This document shows, one piece after another, positions 44,668-57,577 of a stretch of DNA of 64,000 bases. The translations under genes were made by a program, and so were the position numbers. Under the pieces are notes generated by a model. The model made no database searches, was not told the origin of the DNA, and saw only the letters and a program-made list of their open reading frames with translations. Position 1 is the first letter of the stretch; each line of letters starts with the position of its first letter. Location of the stretch: the NCBI RefSeq assembly GCF_017848315.1, contig NZ_JAFKEC010000027.1, positions 1 to 64,000 of the forward strand, written 5' to 3'. Source of the DNA: Pseudomonas palmensis (GTDB taxonomy: Bacteria > Pseudomonadota > Gammaproteobacteria > Pseudomonadales > Pseudomonadaceae).

Positions 44668-45420
44668 TCAACCGCCCTTGCGGTCATCGTTGCGCGGCAA
44701 ACCGCCAACCGTGGTTGCAGCCGAGTCTTTCGGCGTGGCCGGGGTGACCGGGCCGTAGATCTTTTCGATGCGCAGGCGGCCACGCTGCCACGCGGGATGA
44801 AAGTGCCGCCAGTGTGCGTCCTGAGCCGCGGCCAGCAGCTCATGGTCGCCCCGCGTGTCGCCCCAGGCGCGCATGCGGTACTGCGTCAGCACCCCGTAAA
44901 CCGCCTCCAGGCGCAGAACCTTGGCTTCGCAGCGGCAGTTGTCGCCACTGATCCTGCCGGTCAGCACGCCATCGATCACCTCCAGCTCGGTGCCGATCAG
45001 CTTGATGCCCAACTGTTCGGCAAAGGGCTTGAGCACCAGCGCCGGCGATGCCGAACAGATCGTCACCTCGGCACCAGAGGCCAGTTCCTGTTTCACCGAA
45101 ATCACGCCCTGCGGGCGCATGAGCCGGGCCCACGCCTGCGACTTGAACGCCACCGCCTTCTGCGCGACCCATTGCTCTTTCACACCCGCAAGAAACGTCT
45201 GGATCAACTGGGCCTTGAGTTCATCGCGGCTGATCCGCCGCCCCAGATAGCGCAGGCTTGGCCAGATCATCCGCAGCATGCGGCGAGCAAAAAAGCCGTT
45301 GCCGAAAGCGAACCTCAAAAAAGGTACAAAGCTGTCACGGCGGGTCAGCGTGCCATCGAAATCGAACACCGACAGGATTCTGGCCGACTGCGGCCCTGCT
45401 TCCAACATTTCCTGACTCAT
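44668..45420 (-). CDS. HAD-IB family hydrolase
   Basis: A 250-aa HAD phosphatase of subfamily IB (SerB/PgpC-like). Motif I is FDFDGTLTRRDSF with both Asp, motif II is ICSASPALVLKPFA, and motif III/IV lies around GDTRGDHELLAAA. A basic helix FFARRMLRMIWPSLRYLGRR near residues 45-64 could touch membranes, as in phosphatidylglycerophosphatase C, but the substrate is not certain. The ATG at 45420 has GAGG upstream. The topA terminator lies just before it. Confidence 0.87.
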   Translation of the reverse strand: MSQEMLEAGPQSARILSVFDFDGTLTRRDSFVPFLRFAFGNGFFARRMLRMIWPSLRYLGRRISRDELKAQLIQTFLAGVKEQWVAQKAVAFKSQAWARLMRPQGVISVKQELASGAEVTICSASPALVLKPFAEQLGIKLIGTELEVIDGVLTGRISGDNCRCEAKVLRLEAVYGVLTQYRMRAWGDTRGDHELLAAAQDAHWRHFHPAWQRGRLRIEKIYGPVTPATPKDSAATTVGGLPRNDDRKGG

Positions 45421-45501
45421 CTGCTTGCCTCTGCTCGATGGTGTACAGCCCTGGCGGAGAAACGTCCCGATCAAACATCACAACCGTTCGCTGACATGAC
45501 T

Positions 45502-45539
45502 AAAAAAAAGGCTGCGTCCAGGATCACCAGATGCAGCCT
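45502..45539 (-). terminator. intrinsic terminator of topA
   Basis: On the minus strand AGGCTGCATC pairs with GACGCAGCCT, followed by a run of T (the A-run at 45502-45509 of the plus strand). It ends the topA transcript. Confidence 0.92.
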
Positions 45540-45559
45540 CTTGTAGCCGATTCTATCGC

Positions 45560-48166
45560 TTAGCGCTTGTCTTCCACCTTCCACGCCTTGCCGTCATAGA
45601 ACGCTCGCCAGCCGGTCGGCTTGCCGTCGACCTCGGTCTGCACATACTGCTCCTTGGTCTTGCGGCTGTAGCGGATCACCGTAGGGCGACCGTCCGGGTC
45701 CTTCTTCGGCGCTTCACAGAGGAAGTGATACTTCGGATCGATCTCGTCCTTGTGCGGCACGATCTCCATCACCAGGGGGGCGCGGGTCTCGCGGTTCTTC
45801 GGGAACTGGCTGGCGGCCAGGAACAGGCCCGAAGCCCCGTCACGCAACACATAGGTGTCGTTGACCTTCTCGCACTTGAGCTCGGGCATCTTCACCGCGT
45901 CCATCTTCGGCGGCGCCGCCTCGCCGCTCTTGAGTAGCTTGCGGGTGTTCTTGCACTCCGGGTTGGTACAGCCGAAGAACTTGCCGAAACGACCGGTTTT
46001 GAGCTGCATCTCGCTGCCGCACTTGTCACACTCAAGGCTCGGGCCCTCGTAGCCCTTGATGCGGTAGCTGCCTTCCTCGATCTCGTAGCCCGTGCAATCG
46101 GGGTTGTTGCCGCAGATGTGCAGCTTGTGTTTCTCGTCGAGCAGGTAGGCGTCCATCGCCGTGGCGCAGATCGGGCAGCGGTGCTTGCCCAACAGCACGC
46201 GCGACTCGGACTCGCCCTCGTCGTCGGCGGCAATCTCGTCACCTGGCACCAGGTTCACGGTGGCCTTGCAACGCTCTTTGGGCGGCAGGCTGTAGCCCGA
46301 GCAACCGAGGAACACACCCGTGGAGGCTGTGCGGATCATCATGTGCCTGCCGCATTCCTTGCAGGCAATGTTGGTCGGGGTCGGCTGGTTGGCACGCATG
46401 CCCTTTTCGGCATCTTCAGCCAGTTGCAGCTTCTTGCTGAAGTCGCCATAGAACTCGTCCAGCACGTTTTTCCAGTCGCGCTCGCCCTGGGCCACATCGT
46501 CGAGGTTCTCTTCCATGCCGGCGGTGAAGCCGTAGTCCATCAGGTTGGAAAAGCTCTCGGACAGACGCTCGGTCACGATGTCGCCCATCTTCTCGGAGTA
46601 GAAGCGGCGGTTGTGCAGGGTCACATAGCCACGGTCCTGGATGGTGGAGATGATCGCCGCGTAGGTGGATGGACGACCGATACCGCGTTTTTCCATTTCC
46701 TTGACCAGGCTCGCTTCCGAGAAACGTGCCGGCGGCTTGGTGAAGTGCTGGCTCGGATCGAGCTTGATGAGCTTGAGCACTTCGCCCTGGTTCATTTCCG
46801 GCAGTACATCGTCATCGCCCGGCTTGCTCTGCTGCGGCAACACACGGGTGTAACCGTCGAACTTGAGGATACGGCCCTTGGCACGCAACTCGAACTCGCC
46901 CGCCGTGACGCTGACGGTGGTCGACAGGTACTGCGCCGGCGGCATCTGGCAGGCCAGGAACTGGCGCCAGATCAGCTCGTACAGGCGCTCGGCATCACGT
47001 TCCATGCCGCTGAGCTTGGTCGGGTGCGTGGCCACGTCCGAAGGTCGGATCGCTTCGTGCGCTTCCTGTGCGCCTTCCTTGCTGCCGTAGACGATCGGCG
47101 CTTCTGGCAGGTACTTCTTGCCGAACTCGCTTTCGATGTAGCTGCGCGCCATTTCCACCGCATCGACCGAAAGGTTGGTCGAGTCGGTACGCATGTAGGT
47201 GATGTAGCCGGCTTCGTACAGGCGCTGGGCCATCATCATGGTCTTCTTCACACCGAAGCCGAGGCGATTGCTCGCCGCCTGCTGCAGGGTCGAGGTGATG
47301 AACGGCGCCGAGGGCTTGCTGCTGGTCGGGCGGTCTTCACGCTTGGCAATGGTGTAGCTGGAAGCCTTGAGCTTCTCCAGCGCGGCCATGGCCTGGGCTT
47401 CGTTGAGCGGCTTGAAGGCCTCGCCGTTCTGGCGAGCCACCTCGAAGCGCACCTTGGCGTCCTTGGCAGTACCCAGGTCGGCGTGCACTTCCCAGTACTC
47501 TTCGGGGATGAATGCGCGAATCTCGCGCTCACGCTCCACCACCAGCTTCACGGCCACCGACTGCACCCGGCCGGCCGACAGGCCACGGGCGATCTTCTGC
47601 CACAGCAGTGGCGAGACCATGTAGCCCACCACGCGATCGAGGAAGCGACGCGCCTGCTGTGCATTGACACGGTCGATGTCCAGCTCGCCCGGCTGGGAGA
47701 AGGCCTCCTGGATGGCCTTCTTGGTGATTTCGTTGAACACCACGCGCTTGTAGCGGCTGTCATCCCCACCGATGGCTTCGCGCAGGTGCCAGGCAATGGC
47801 TTCCCCCTCGCGATCCAAGTCGGTTGCGAGATAGATGGTGTCGGCATCCTTGGCCAGGCGGCGCAACTCCTCGATGACCTTTTCCTTGCCCGGAAGGATC
47901 TCGTACTTGGCCTTCCAGCCGTGGTCCGGGTCGACGCCCATGCGCGCCACCAGTTGCTTGCGCGCCTTTTCTTTCGGCGACAGCGCGGGTGCCTCGCCGG
48001 CAGCAGCCTTGCCGCGCTTGGCAGCAGGCTCCTTGCTGGCGGAACCGCTGGTGGGCAGGTCTCGGATATGGCCGATACTCGACTTCACCACGTACTGGTT
48101 GCCCAGGTACTTGTTGATGGTCTTGGCCTTAGCCGGGGATTCCACAATGACCAGCGATTTGCCCAT
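45560..48166 (-). CDS. topA: DNA topoisomerase I
   Basis: An 868-aa type IA topoisomerase that relaxes negative supercoils. The Toprim domain starts [21 protein letters not shown] and carries the metal site DLDREGEA (Asp116, Asp118). The active-site Tyr324 is in [12 protein letters not shown]. Three zinc-ribbon motifs lie near the C-terminus ([22 protein letters not shown] and [16 protein letters not shown]), followed by a basic tail. Full length for Pseudomonas. A small DUF1653 gene lies upstream. Confidence 0.97.
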   Translation of the reverse strand: MGKSLVIVESPAKAKTINKYLGNQYVVKSSIGHIRDLPTSGSASKEPAAKRGKAAAGEAPALSPKEKARKQLVARMGVDPDHGWKAKYEILPGKEKVIEELRRLAKDADTIYLATDLDREGEAIAWHLREAIGGDDSRYKRVVFNEITKKAIQEAFSQPGELDIDRVNAQQARRFLDRVVGYMVSPLLWQKIARGLSAGRVQSVAVKLVVEREREIRAFIPEEYWEVHADLGTAKDAKVRFEVARQNGEAFKPLNEAQAMAALEKLKASSYTIAKREDRPTSSKPSAPFITSTLQQAASNRLGFGVKKTMMMAQRLYEAGYITYMRTDSTNLSVDAVEMARSYIESEFGKKYLPEAPIVYGSKEGAQEAHEAIRPSDVATHPTKLSGMERDAERLYELIWRQFLACQMPPAQYLSTTVSVTAGEFELRAKGRILKFDGYTRVLPQQSKPGDDDVLPEMNQGEVLKLIKLDPSQHFTKPPARFSEASLVKEMEKRGIGRPSTYAAIISTIQDRGYVTLHNRRFYSEKMGDIVTERLSESFSNLMDYGFTAGMEENLDDVAQGERDWKNVLDEFYGDFSKKLQLAEDAEKGMRANQPTPTNIACKECGRHMMIRTASTGVFLGCSGYSLPPKERCKATVNLVPGDEIAADDEGESESRVLLGKHRCPICATAMDAYLLDEKHKLHICGNNPDCTGYEIEEGSYRIKGYEGPSLECDKCGSEMQLKTGRFGKFFGCTNPECKNTRKLLKSGEAAPPKMDAVKMPELKCEKVNDTYVLRDGASGLFLAASQFPKNRETRAPLVMEIVPHKDEIDPKYHFLCEAPKKDPDGRPTVIRYSRKTKEQYVQTEVDGKPTGWRAFYDGKAWKVEDKR

Positions 48167-48266
48167 GGATCGGAAAATTCCTGAATAACGAAAATAAAAA
48201 CACGGCAGGTACCTGACGTGGCACCGCTATATATAGTGGCAACAGAGTGAGGTCAAGCGCCGAAGG

Positions 48267-48518
48267 TTAGCCCACTTGCGCATCGGCACGCGAAAACCGC
48301 TCGGGTTCGGCCTCGACCAAAGCAAAGCGCGGCACGTGCTCGCCGTCAACCTCGACCGACTCGGTGAACATCGAAAGCGGGCGTACCCACAGGCCGAAAT
48401 CGCCGTACAGGGCCTGGTAGAACACCACCCACTCCTCGGTCTCGGAATGGCGCGCGGCACCGAATACACGATACTCAGGCCCTTTGTAATGCCGGTATAC
48501 GCCTGGTTGTATCTGCAT
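48267..48518 (-). CDS. DUF1653 family protein
   Basis: An 83-aa protein of the DUF1653 family. The signature is visible: PGVYRHYKGPEYRVFGAARHSETEEWVVFYQALYGD and LWVRPLSMF. Function unknown; the fold is a small beta-barrel. The ATG at 48518 gives MQIQPGVYRHYKG, matching relatives. It lies between the fadA terminator and topA, as in P. aeruginosa (PA3012). Confidence 0.9.
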   Translation of the reverse strand: MQIQPGVYRHYKGPEYRVFGAARHSETEEWVVFYQALYGDFGLWVRPLSMFTESVEVDGEHVPRFALVEAEPERFSRADAQVG

Positions 48519-48552
48519 GCTGCCAACCCTCTTGAAAAAAAATCTGCAAAAA

Positions 48553-48580
48553 GCAAAAAACCGGGGCACAAGGCCCCGGC
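48553..48580 (-). terminator. intrinsic terminator of fadA
   Basis: On the minus strand GCCGGGGC and GCCCCGG form a stem followed by TTTTTT (plus-strand A-run at 48555-48560). It ends the fadBA operon. Confidence 0.9.
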
Positions 48581-48597
48581 TTCCGACAACGAAACGC

Positions 48598-51950
<3,353 letters not shown>

Positions 51951-52067
51951 CAACTGATCTCCACGATATGGAAGCTGAACTGTACACGCCGAACGCTGGC
52001 ACGAAATTCGGCACCAGGCACACCCGTCAGCGCGATAGTCGGGATTCTGCGAGCGTCATGTGACATA

Positions 52068-52094
52068 CAAACGCTCAATTCATACGCCCGTTTG
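52068..52094. promoter_or_regulatory. possible PsrA half-sites upstream of fadBA
   Basis: CAAAC (52068-52072) and GTTTG (52090-52094) are the two halves of the PsrA consensus but 17 bases apart instead of 2-4, each followed or preceded by a weak partner. They lie about 120-145 bases before fadB. Weaker than the boxes at psrA. Confidence 0.35.
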
Positions 52095-52204
52095 ATTTGG
52101 GTACGGACACATTCACCGAAAAGCCTGCCGTTGTCAAATACCCAAAAGCACGAGCAAAACGCGACTTTACGGTCATTTTGAGCGAAGGGGTGCGGGTTCA
52201 GCCT

Positions 52205-52243
52205 GTAGGTGATTGGCCATCATTCATGCAGGTGATCGGCCAT
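52205..52243. repeat. two 16-bp direct repeats, 23-bp period
   Basis: GTAGGTGATTGGCCAT (52205-52220) and GCAGGTGATCGGCCAT (52228-52243) match at 14 of 16 positions. The spacing is about two helical turns, as for tandem protein-binding sites. Confidence 0.5.
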
Positions 52244-52310
52244 GGATACGCATGAGAGAAGCAGCGAAGGGATAAAGCGCAGCTACACTGAGGGCATCGA
52301 AGAAATTTCC

Positions 52311-52330
52311 GGCCTGCCTGGCCTTTTTTT
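52311..52330 (+). terminator. possible intrinsic terminator, perhaps of a small RNA
   Basis: GGCC-TGCCT-GGCC is followed by seven T on the plus strand. No plus-strand gene ends here, so it may terminate an unannotated small RNA starting in the gap. The stem is short, so this is tentative. Confidence 0.35.
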
Positions 52331-52389
52331 ATTCAGTTGCCGGCCCCGCCATGGGGCAGGCCCTGGCGGTCAATCACACGACTCACGGG

Positions 52390-52827
52390 TCACGCCAGCG
52401 CCTTGAGCAACCGGGCAATGTCCTGCAACGCTGCGGCATCCCCCTTCTCTCCCCAGCACAACGCGATCATCTGCGGGTTGGCCTCGACCTTGTAGACACT
52501 CGCCGGCAGGCACGACAGGTGCTCGAGCACGCGCGCATCCTCGCAGGGCTCGCGCCACTGGTTGAGCCACACCCCTGGTGTCACCTGCCAGTAGCTCCAG
52601 CTGTCGGCATGCCCGCGACGGCGCGCGCAATGATACTGCGCGCAGGTATGCGGCGGCTCTTCGGGCAGCCAGTGCGGCCAGGTCTGCGGGGTGAGCTGCA
52701 TGGCCAGCCCCATGCGCCGCGCCTCCAGGCGCAGGGCCATGCGCCCGCTGGTGCGACGCGAGGGCAACAGCCAGACCATGGGGCTGAGCATCAGCGCAAG
52801 GATTGACACTACTACCCAGAACGTCAT
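52390..52827 (-). CDS. hypothetical single-pass membrane protein
   Basis: A 145-aa protein beginning MTFWVVVSILALMLSPMVWLLPS, a single N-terminal membrane anchor, followed by a positively charged stretch and a soluble domain with several Trp and Cys (QTWPHWLPEEPPHTCAQYHC). Similar small proteins occupy this place in other Pseudomonas (PA3015-PA3016 region). No family was recognised. AGGAA lies upstream of the chosen ATG. Confidence 0.7.
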   Translation of the reverse strand: MTFWVVVSILALMLSPMVWLLPSRRTSGRMALRLEARRMGLAMQLTPQTWPHWLPEEPPHTCAQYHCARRRGHADSWSYWQVTPGVWLNQWREPCEDARVLEHLSCLPASVYKVEANPQMIALCWGEKGDAAALQDIARLLKALA

Positions 52828-52935
52828 ATCTGTTATTCCTATAAAGACTTTGCAAATGAGCTGGTTAGCCGACATCGATGCGATCAGCCTGAAACCGACC
52901 ATACTTTAACTATCGCGATTGTCAGGAGAGCCCTC

Positions 52936-53379
52936 ATGCCCTACGAACACATTCTGGTCGCCGTCGACCTGACCGAAGAATGCGACCCGGTGATCAAGCG
53001 CGCTCGCGAGCTGGCCACGCCCAACGGCACCAAGGTTTCCCTGGTACATATCGTCGAGCCCATGGCCATGGCCTTCGGCGGCGACGTGCCGATGGACCTG
53101 TCGCAACTGCAGCAGCAACAGTTCGACCAGGCCAAGGAGCGCATGGACCGCCTGTTCAACAAGTATCCGGAGATCAACCGCGGCGATTCCCACCTGACCT
53201 ACGGCCAGCCTCGCCAGGAGATCCACCAGTTGGCCAAGGACCAGAAATGCGACCTGATCGTGGTCGGCAGCCATGGCCGCCACGGCCTGGCGCTGCTGCT
53301 GGGCTCCACCGCCAATGATGTGCTGCACGGCGCACCGTGCGATGTGCTGGCGGTACGCCTGCAGAAGAAGGCCGACTGA
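52936..53379 (+). CDS. universal stress protein (UspA family)
   Basis: A 147-aa Usp-domain protein with the ATP-binding pattern: VAVDLTEE at the first strand and GSHGRHGLALLLGSTAN (G-2x-G-9x-G-S/T) near the C-terminus. Such proteins help survival under stress or anaerobic starvation. AGGAGA precedes the ATG. It ends at a bidirectional terminator shared with uup. Confidence 0.93.
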   Translation: MPYEHILVAVDLTEECDPVIKRARELATPNGTKVSLVHIVEPMAMAFGGDVPMDLSQLQQQQFDQAKERMDRLFNKYPEINRGDSHLTYGQPRQEIHQLAKDQKCDLIVVGSHGRHGLALLLGSTANDVLHGAPCDVLAVRLQKKAD

Positions 53380-53384
53380 TACCA

Positions 53385-53415
53385 GAAGGCCCGCTGTTGG
53401 ACACAGCGGGCCTTC
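53385..53415. terminator. bidirectional intrinsic terminator
   Basis: GAAGGCCCGCTGT (53385-53397) pairs perfectly with ACAGCGGGCCTTC (53403-53415) between convergent usp and uup genes. Confidence 0.9.
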
Positions 53416-53421
53416 TTCATA

Positions 53422-55341
53422 TCAGCTGTCGAGCTCGGCCCAACGCTCCACCAGTGTGTCCAGCTCGCCCTGCAGCTTCTCGAGGCTGGCCAGCACGGCG
53501 GTGGTCTGGTCGATTGGCCGCTGATAGAAGCCTGCATCGGAAATCTCCGCCTGCACCGCAGCCATCTTCTGCTCCAGGGCATCGATCTGCCCCGGCAGCG
53601 CCTCCAGCTCGCGCTGCAGCTTGTAGCTGAGCTTCTTCTTGCCTTCATTGACCACCGGCGCTGCCGCAGGCTCGGGTGCAACGGCCTCGACCACCGCACT
53701 GTTGAGCTCGGACTTGCCCGACTTGCTTTCGGTCACGCCGAGCAGCTTGGGCGAACCGCCCTGGCGAATCCAGTCCTGATAGCCGCCCACGTACTCACGC
53801 ACCTTGCCCTCGCCTTCGAACACCAGGGTGCTGGTGACCACGTTGTCGAGGAACGCCCGGTCGTGACTGACCATCAGCACGGTGCCCTTGAAACCCGCCA
53901 GCACCTCTTCGAGCAGCTCCAGGGTTTCCACGTCCAGGTCGTTGGTCGGCTCGTCGAGCACCAGCAGGTTGGCCGGCTTGCTGAACAGCTTGGCCAGCAG
54001 CAGGCGCGCACGCTCGCCACCGGACAACGCCTTGACCGGCGTGCGTGCACGCTGGGGGCTGAACAGGAAGTCGCCCAGGTAGCTCAGTACGTGACGGTTC
54101 TGCCCATCGATCTCGATGAAGTCACGGCCTTCGGCCATGTTCTCGATCACGGTCTTTTCCAGGTCAAGCTGATGGCGCAACTGGTCGAAGTAGGCCACTT
54201 CGAGACGCGTGCCCGACTCCACCTTGCCCGAGCTTGGCTCCAGGTCGCCCAGCATCAGCTTGAGCAGCGTGGTCTTGCCGGTACCGTTGGCGCCCAGCAG
54301 GCCGATACGGTCCTCGCGCTGCAGGACCATCGAGAAATCCTTGACCAGGTAAGGGCCATCGGGGTGTGCGAAGCTGACGTTTTCCAGCACCATCACCTGC
54401 TTGCCGGACTTTTCCGCCACGTCGAGCAGGATGTTGGCCTTGCCCTGGCGCTCGCGACGCTCGCTGCGCTCCACACGCAGTGCCTTGAGGGCGCGCACGC
54501 GGCCTTCGTTGCGGGTACGCCGGGCCTTGATGCCCTGGCGGATCCACACCTCTTCCTGGGCCAGTTTCTTGTCGAACAGCGCGTTGGCAGTCTCTTCGGC
54601 AGCCAGCGCAGCTTCCTTGTGCACCAGGAAGCTGGCGTAGTCGCCGTTCCAGTCGATCAACCCGCCACGGTCCAGTTCGAGGATGCGCGTGGCCAGGTTC
54701 TGCAGGAAGGAACGGTCGTGGGTAATGAACAGCACGGCGCCGCCAAAACCGCTCAGGGCATCTTCAAGCCAGGCGATGGCGCCGATGTCCAGGTGGTTGG
54801 TCGGTTCGTCGAGCAGCAGCAGGTCGGGCTCGGACACCAGCGCCTGGGCCAGCAGCACACGCCGACGCCAACCACCGGACAGCTCGGCCAGGGTCTTGTC
54901 GGCCGGCAGCTGCAGGCGGCTCAGGGTGCTGTCGACCAGTTGCTGCAAGCGCCAGCCATCGCGCGCCTCAAGGTCGCTCTGCACGTGCATGAGCTTTTCC
55001 AGGTCGGCGTCGGTGTGAATGTTCTGGCTCAGGTGGTGATACTCGGCGAGCAATGCACCGACACCGTCCAGGCCTTCGGCAACCACATCGAACACGGTGC
55101 GCCCGTCGGCCACCGGCAGTTCCTGCGGCAGCTCGCCGATCTTCAGGCCCGGGGCACGCCACACATCGCCTTCGTCGGGCTTCTGGTCGCCCTTGACCAG
55201 GCGCAGCATGCTCGACTTGCCCGTGCCGTTGCGGCCGATGATGCAGACCCGCTCACCACGGGCGATCTGCCAGGACGCCTTGTCCAGCAACGGCATGGCG
55301 CCGAACGCAAGGGACACATCGCTTAATTTGAGCAGGGTCAT
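53422..55341 (-). CDS. uup: ABC-F family ATPase Uup
   Basis: A 639-aa soluble ABC-F protein with two ATPase domains. Walker A: IGRNGTGKSSML and LLGANGTGKTTLL; signatures: LSGGWRRRVLLAQAL and LSGGERARLLLAKLF; both Walker B motifs read LLLDEPTNHLD and LVLDEPTNDLD. A charged linker of about 80 residues joins them, and the last 80 residues form a coiled coil that binds DNA in E. coli Uup. Uup limits precise transposon excision and acts on branched DNA or ribosomes. The start at 55341 gives MTLLKLSDVSLAFGA, as in relatives. Confidence 0.93.
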   Translation of the reverse strand: MTLLKLSDVSLAFGAMPLLDKASWQIARGERVCIIGRNGTGKSSMLRLVKGDQKPDEGDVWRAPGLKIGELPQELPVADGRTVFDVVAEGLDGVGALLAEYHHLSQNIHTDADLEKLMHVQSDLEARDGWRLQQLVDSTLSRLQLPADKTLAELSGGWRRRVLLAQALVSEPDLLLLDEPTNHLDIGAIAWLEDALSGFGGAVLFITHDRSFLQNLATRILELDRGGLIDWNGDYASFLVHKEAALAAEETANALFDKKLAQEEVWIRQGIKARRTRNEGRVRALKALRVERSERRERQGKANILLDVAEKSGKQVMVLENVSFAHPDGPYLVKDFSMVLQREDRIGLLGANGTGKTTLLKLMLGDLEPSSGKVESGTRLEVAYFDQLRHQLDLEKTVIENMAEGRDFIEIDGQNRHVLSYLGDFLFSPQRARTPVKALSGGERARLLLAKLFSKPANLLVLDEPTNDLDVETLELLEEVLAGFKGTVLMVSHDRAFLDNVVTSTLVFEGEGKVREYVGGYQDWIRQGGSPKLLGVTESKSGKSELNSAVVEAVAPEPAAAPVVNEGKKKLSYKLQRELEALPGQIDALEQKMAAVQAEISDAGFYQRPIDQTTAVLASLEKLQGELDTLVERWAELDS

Positions 55342-55551
55342 GATCTTCTCCAAAAACCGGGGGCGCATTCTACCTGAGTTGCGCCTGCTTCACATTAAGC
55401 GCGACCGGCGTGCCGACCGCAGTCCTGCATTACATGCCGATACAAGCACAATGCTTTCTTCCGCCCCCGGCAAACGGCTAAGCTTAAGCACGTAATCCCA
55501 CCAGTGCTGGCGCCGCCGACACTCGTTTTGGTCAAACTGTCCGGAAGTATC

Positions 55552-57480
55552 ATGCGCCGCAGCCTGCTCAGCCTCGTATCCTGTCTGCTTTTTTCCGCCA
55601 CCGCGGCCAGCACCGCCCAGGCCGCCGATCTCACCCAGCAACGCCAGTACTACGATGAAGCCAAGCGTGCCCTGGCCAAGGGCGACAGCGGCCCTTACCG
55701 CCGTTACGAACAGGCCCTGCGTGATTATCCGCTGGAGCCCTACCTGGCCTACGACGAACTGACGGCGCGCCTCAAGAGCGCCAGCAACGCCGAGATCGAG
55801 AAGTTTCTTGCCGAGCATGGCGACCTGCCCCAGGCCAACTGGATGAAACTGCGCTGGTTGCGCTGGCTGGCAGAGCGCGGCGACTGGCAACCCTTCGTCA
55901 AGTACTACGACCCCAAGCTGAACTTCACCGAGCTCGACTGCCTCAACGGCCAGTATCAGCTCAGCCACAACCTGCGCGCCGAGGGCTACGCCACCGCCGA
56001 CAAGCTGTGGCTGGTGGGCAAGTCGCAGCCGGCGGCCTGTGACGTGCTGTTCGACCGCTGGGCCGCCGAGGGCCAGCTGACCGAACAGAAGCGCTGGGAG
56101 CGCATCAAGCTCGCGGCCCAGGCGCGCAACTACGCCCTGGCCAACACCCTGATCAAAGGCCTGAACACCCTGGGCCCGCAAGGCCGTCTGCTGGTGGATG
56201 TGGCGCAGAAGCCCGAACTGCTCAACAACCCCGGGCGCTTCACCCCGGTCAACGAAGCGATGTCCGACGTGGTCAGCCTGGGCCTGCGCCGCCTGGCGCG
56301 CCAGGACCCGGAGCGGGCCATGGCGCTGCTCGACGACTACGCCAATCGCATGCATTTCTCCCGCGACGAGAAGGTGGCGATCGCCCGCGAAATCGGCCTT
56401 ACCCTGGCACGGCGCTACGACCCCCGCGCCCTGGGCCTGATGACCCAGTACGACCCCGAGCTGCGCGACAACACCGTGACCGAATGGCGCCTGCGCCTGC
56501 TGCTGCGCCTGGGCCGCTGGGAAGATGCCTACGAGCTGACCAAACGCCTGCCCCAGGACCTGGCCACCACCAACCGCTGGCGCTACTGGCAGGCACGCAG
56601 CCTGGAGCTGGCGCAGCCGAAGAACCCGCAGATTCCACTGCTGTACAAGACGGTAGCGCGAGAACGCGACTTCTACGGGTTCCTGGCCGCCGATCGTGCA
56701 CAGACCCCCTACCAGCTCAACAACAAGCCGCTGGTGCTCAGCCAGCAACTGATCAACAAGGTACGCAACACGCCCGGCGTGCGGCGCGCGCTGGAATTCC
56801 ATGCCCGCGGCCAGATCGTTGACGGGCGCCGCGAGTGGTACCACGTCAGCCGTCATTTCAGCCGCGACGAGATGGTCGCCCAGGCGCGCCTGGCCTATGA
56901 AATGCGCTGGTACTTCCCGGCCATCCGCACCATCAGCCAGGCCCAGTACTGGGACGACCTGGATATCCGCTTCCCGATGGCCCACCGCGACACCCTGGTA
57001 CGCGAAGCCAAGGTACGCGGCCTGCACTCGAGCTGGGTATTCGCGATCACCCGCCAGGAAAGCGCCTTCATGGACGATGCCCGTTCCCACGTGGGTGCCA
57101 GCGGCCTGATGCAGCTGATGCCGGCCACCGCCAAGGAAACGGCGCGCAAGTTCAACATCCCGTTGGCTTCGCCGGCGCAGGTACTGAACCCGGACAAGAA
57201 CATCCAGCTGGGCGCCGCCTACCTGAGCCAGGTGCACGGTCAGTTCAACGGCAACCGGGTGCTGGCCTCGGCCGCCTACAACGCCGGCCCCGGACGCGTG
57301 CGCCAGTGGCTGCGCGGCGCCGATCACCTGAGCTTCGACGTATGGGTGGAGTCGATTCCGTTCGACGAGACCCGCCAGTACGTGCAGAACGTGCTGTCGT
57401 ATTCGGTGATCTACGGGCAGAAACTCAATTCACCGCAGCCACTGGTGGATTGGCACGAGCGGTTTTTCGACGATCAGTAA
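55552..57480 (+). CDS. slt: soluble lytic murein transglycosylase (Slt70 family)
   Basis: A 642-aa periplasmic transglycosylase. Signal peptide: MRRSLLSLVSCLLFSATAAS to AQA-AD. The long N-terminal superhelix (about 30-450) is followed by the linker and the lysozyme-like catalytic domain (about 470-630) with VFAITRQESAF (catalytic Glu), GLMQLMPATA and AYNAGPGRV. It cleaves the MurNAc-GlcNAc bond with formation of the 1,6-anhydro product, supplying muropeptides that NagZ (in this window) later processes. GGAAG precedes the ATG. Confidence 0.96.
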   Translation: MRRSLLSLVSCLLFSATAASTAQAADLTQQRQYYDEAKRALAKGDSGPYRRYEQALRDYPLEPYLAYDELTARLKSASNAEIEKFLAEHGDLPQANWMKLRWLRWLAERGDWQPFVKYYDPKLNFTELDCLNGQYQLSHNLRAEGYATADKLWLVGKSQPAACDVLFDRWAAEGQLTEQKRWERIKLAAQARNYALANTLIKGLNTLGPQGRLLVDVAQKPELLNNPGRFTPVNEAMSDVVSLGLRRLARQDPERAMALLDDYANRMHFSRDEKVAIAREIGLTLARRYDPRALGLMTQYDPELRDNTVTEWRLRLLLRLGRWEDAYELTKRLPQDLATTNRWRYWQARSLELAQPKNPQIPLLYKTVARERDFYGFLAADRAQTPYQLNNKPLVLSQQLINKVRNTPGVRRALEFHARGQIVDGRREWYHVSRHFSRDEMVAQARLAYEMRWYFPAIRTISQAQYWDDLDIRFPMAHRDTLVREAKVRGLHSSWVFAITRQESAFMDDARSHVGASGLMQLMPATAKETARKFNIPLASPAQVLNPDKNIQLGAAYLSQVHGQFNGNRVLASAAYNAGPGRVRQWLRGADHLSFDVWVESIPFDETRQYVQNVLSYSVIYGQKLNSPQPLVDWHERFFDDQ

Positions 57481-57490
57481 GCGGTGATCA

Positions 57491-57516
57491 GCGCTTCGCC
57501 GGCAACGTCGAAGCGC
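57491..57516. terminator. stem-loop downstream of slt
   Basis: GCGCTTCG (57491-57498) pairs perfectly with CGAAGCGC (57509-57516) 10 bases after the slt stop. A REP-like GCCAGCCTTGCTGGC hairpin follows at 57550-57564, before the convergent MOSC gene. Confidence 0.6.
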
Positions 57517-57577
57517 AACCTTGTGGAGGCGACGGTGCGTGTGCAGGGGCCAGCCTTGCTGGCGAAGCGGCCCGTCG

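Larger units (their letters stand above)
51951..52389. other. 439-bp gap without a protein gene
   Basis: Between fadB and the next gene, both on the minus strand. It holds PsrA-like half-sites, a pair of direct repeats and a T-rich hairpin (listed separately), but no coding frame that I would defend. Confidence 0.6.

Noticed and set aside
51951..51953. TTG as the fadB start
   Set aside because: ATG at 51950 gives the known [10 protein letters not shown] start with GGAG at suitable spacing.
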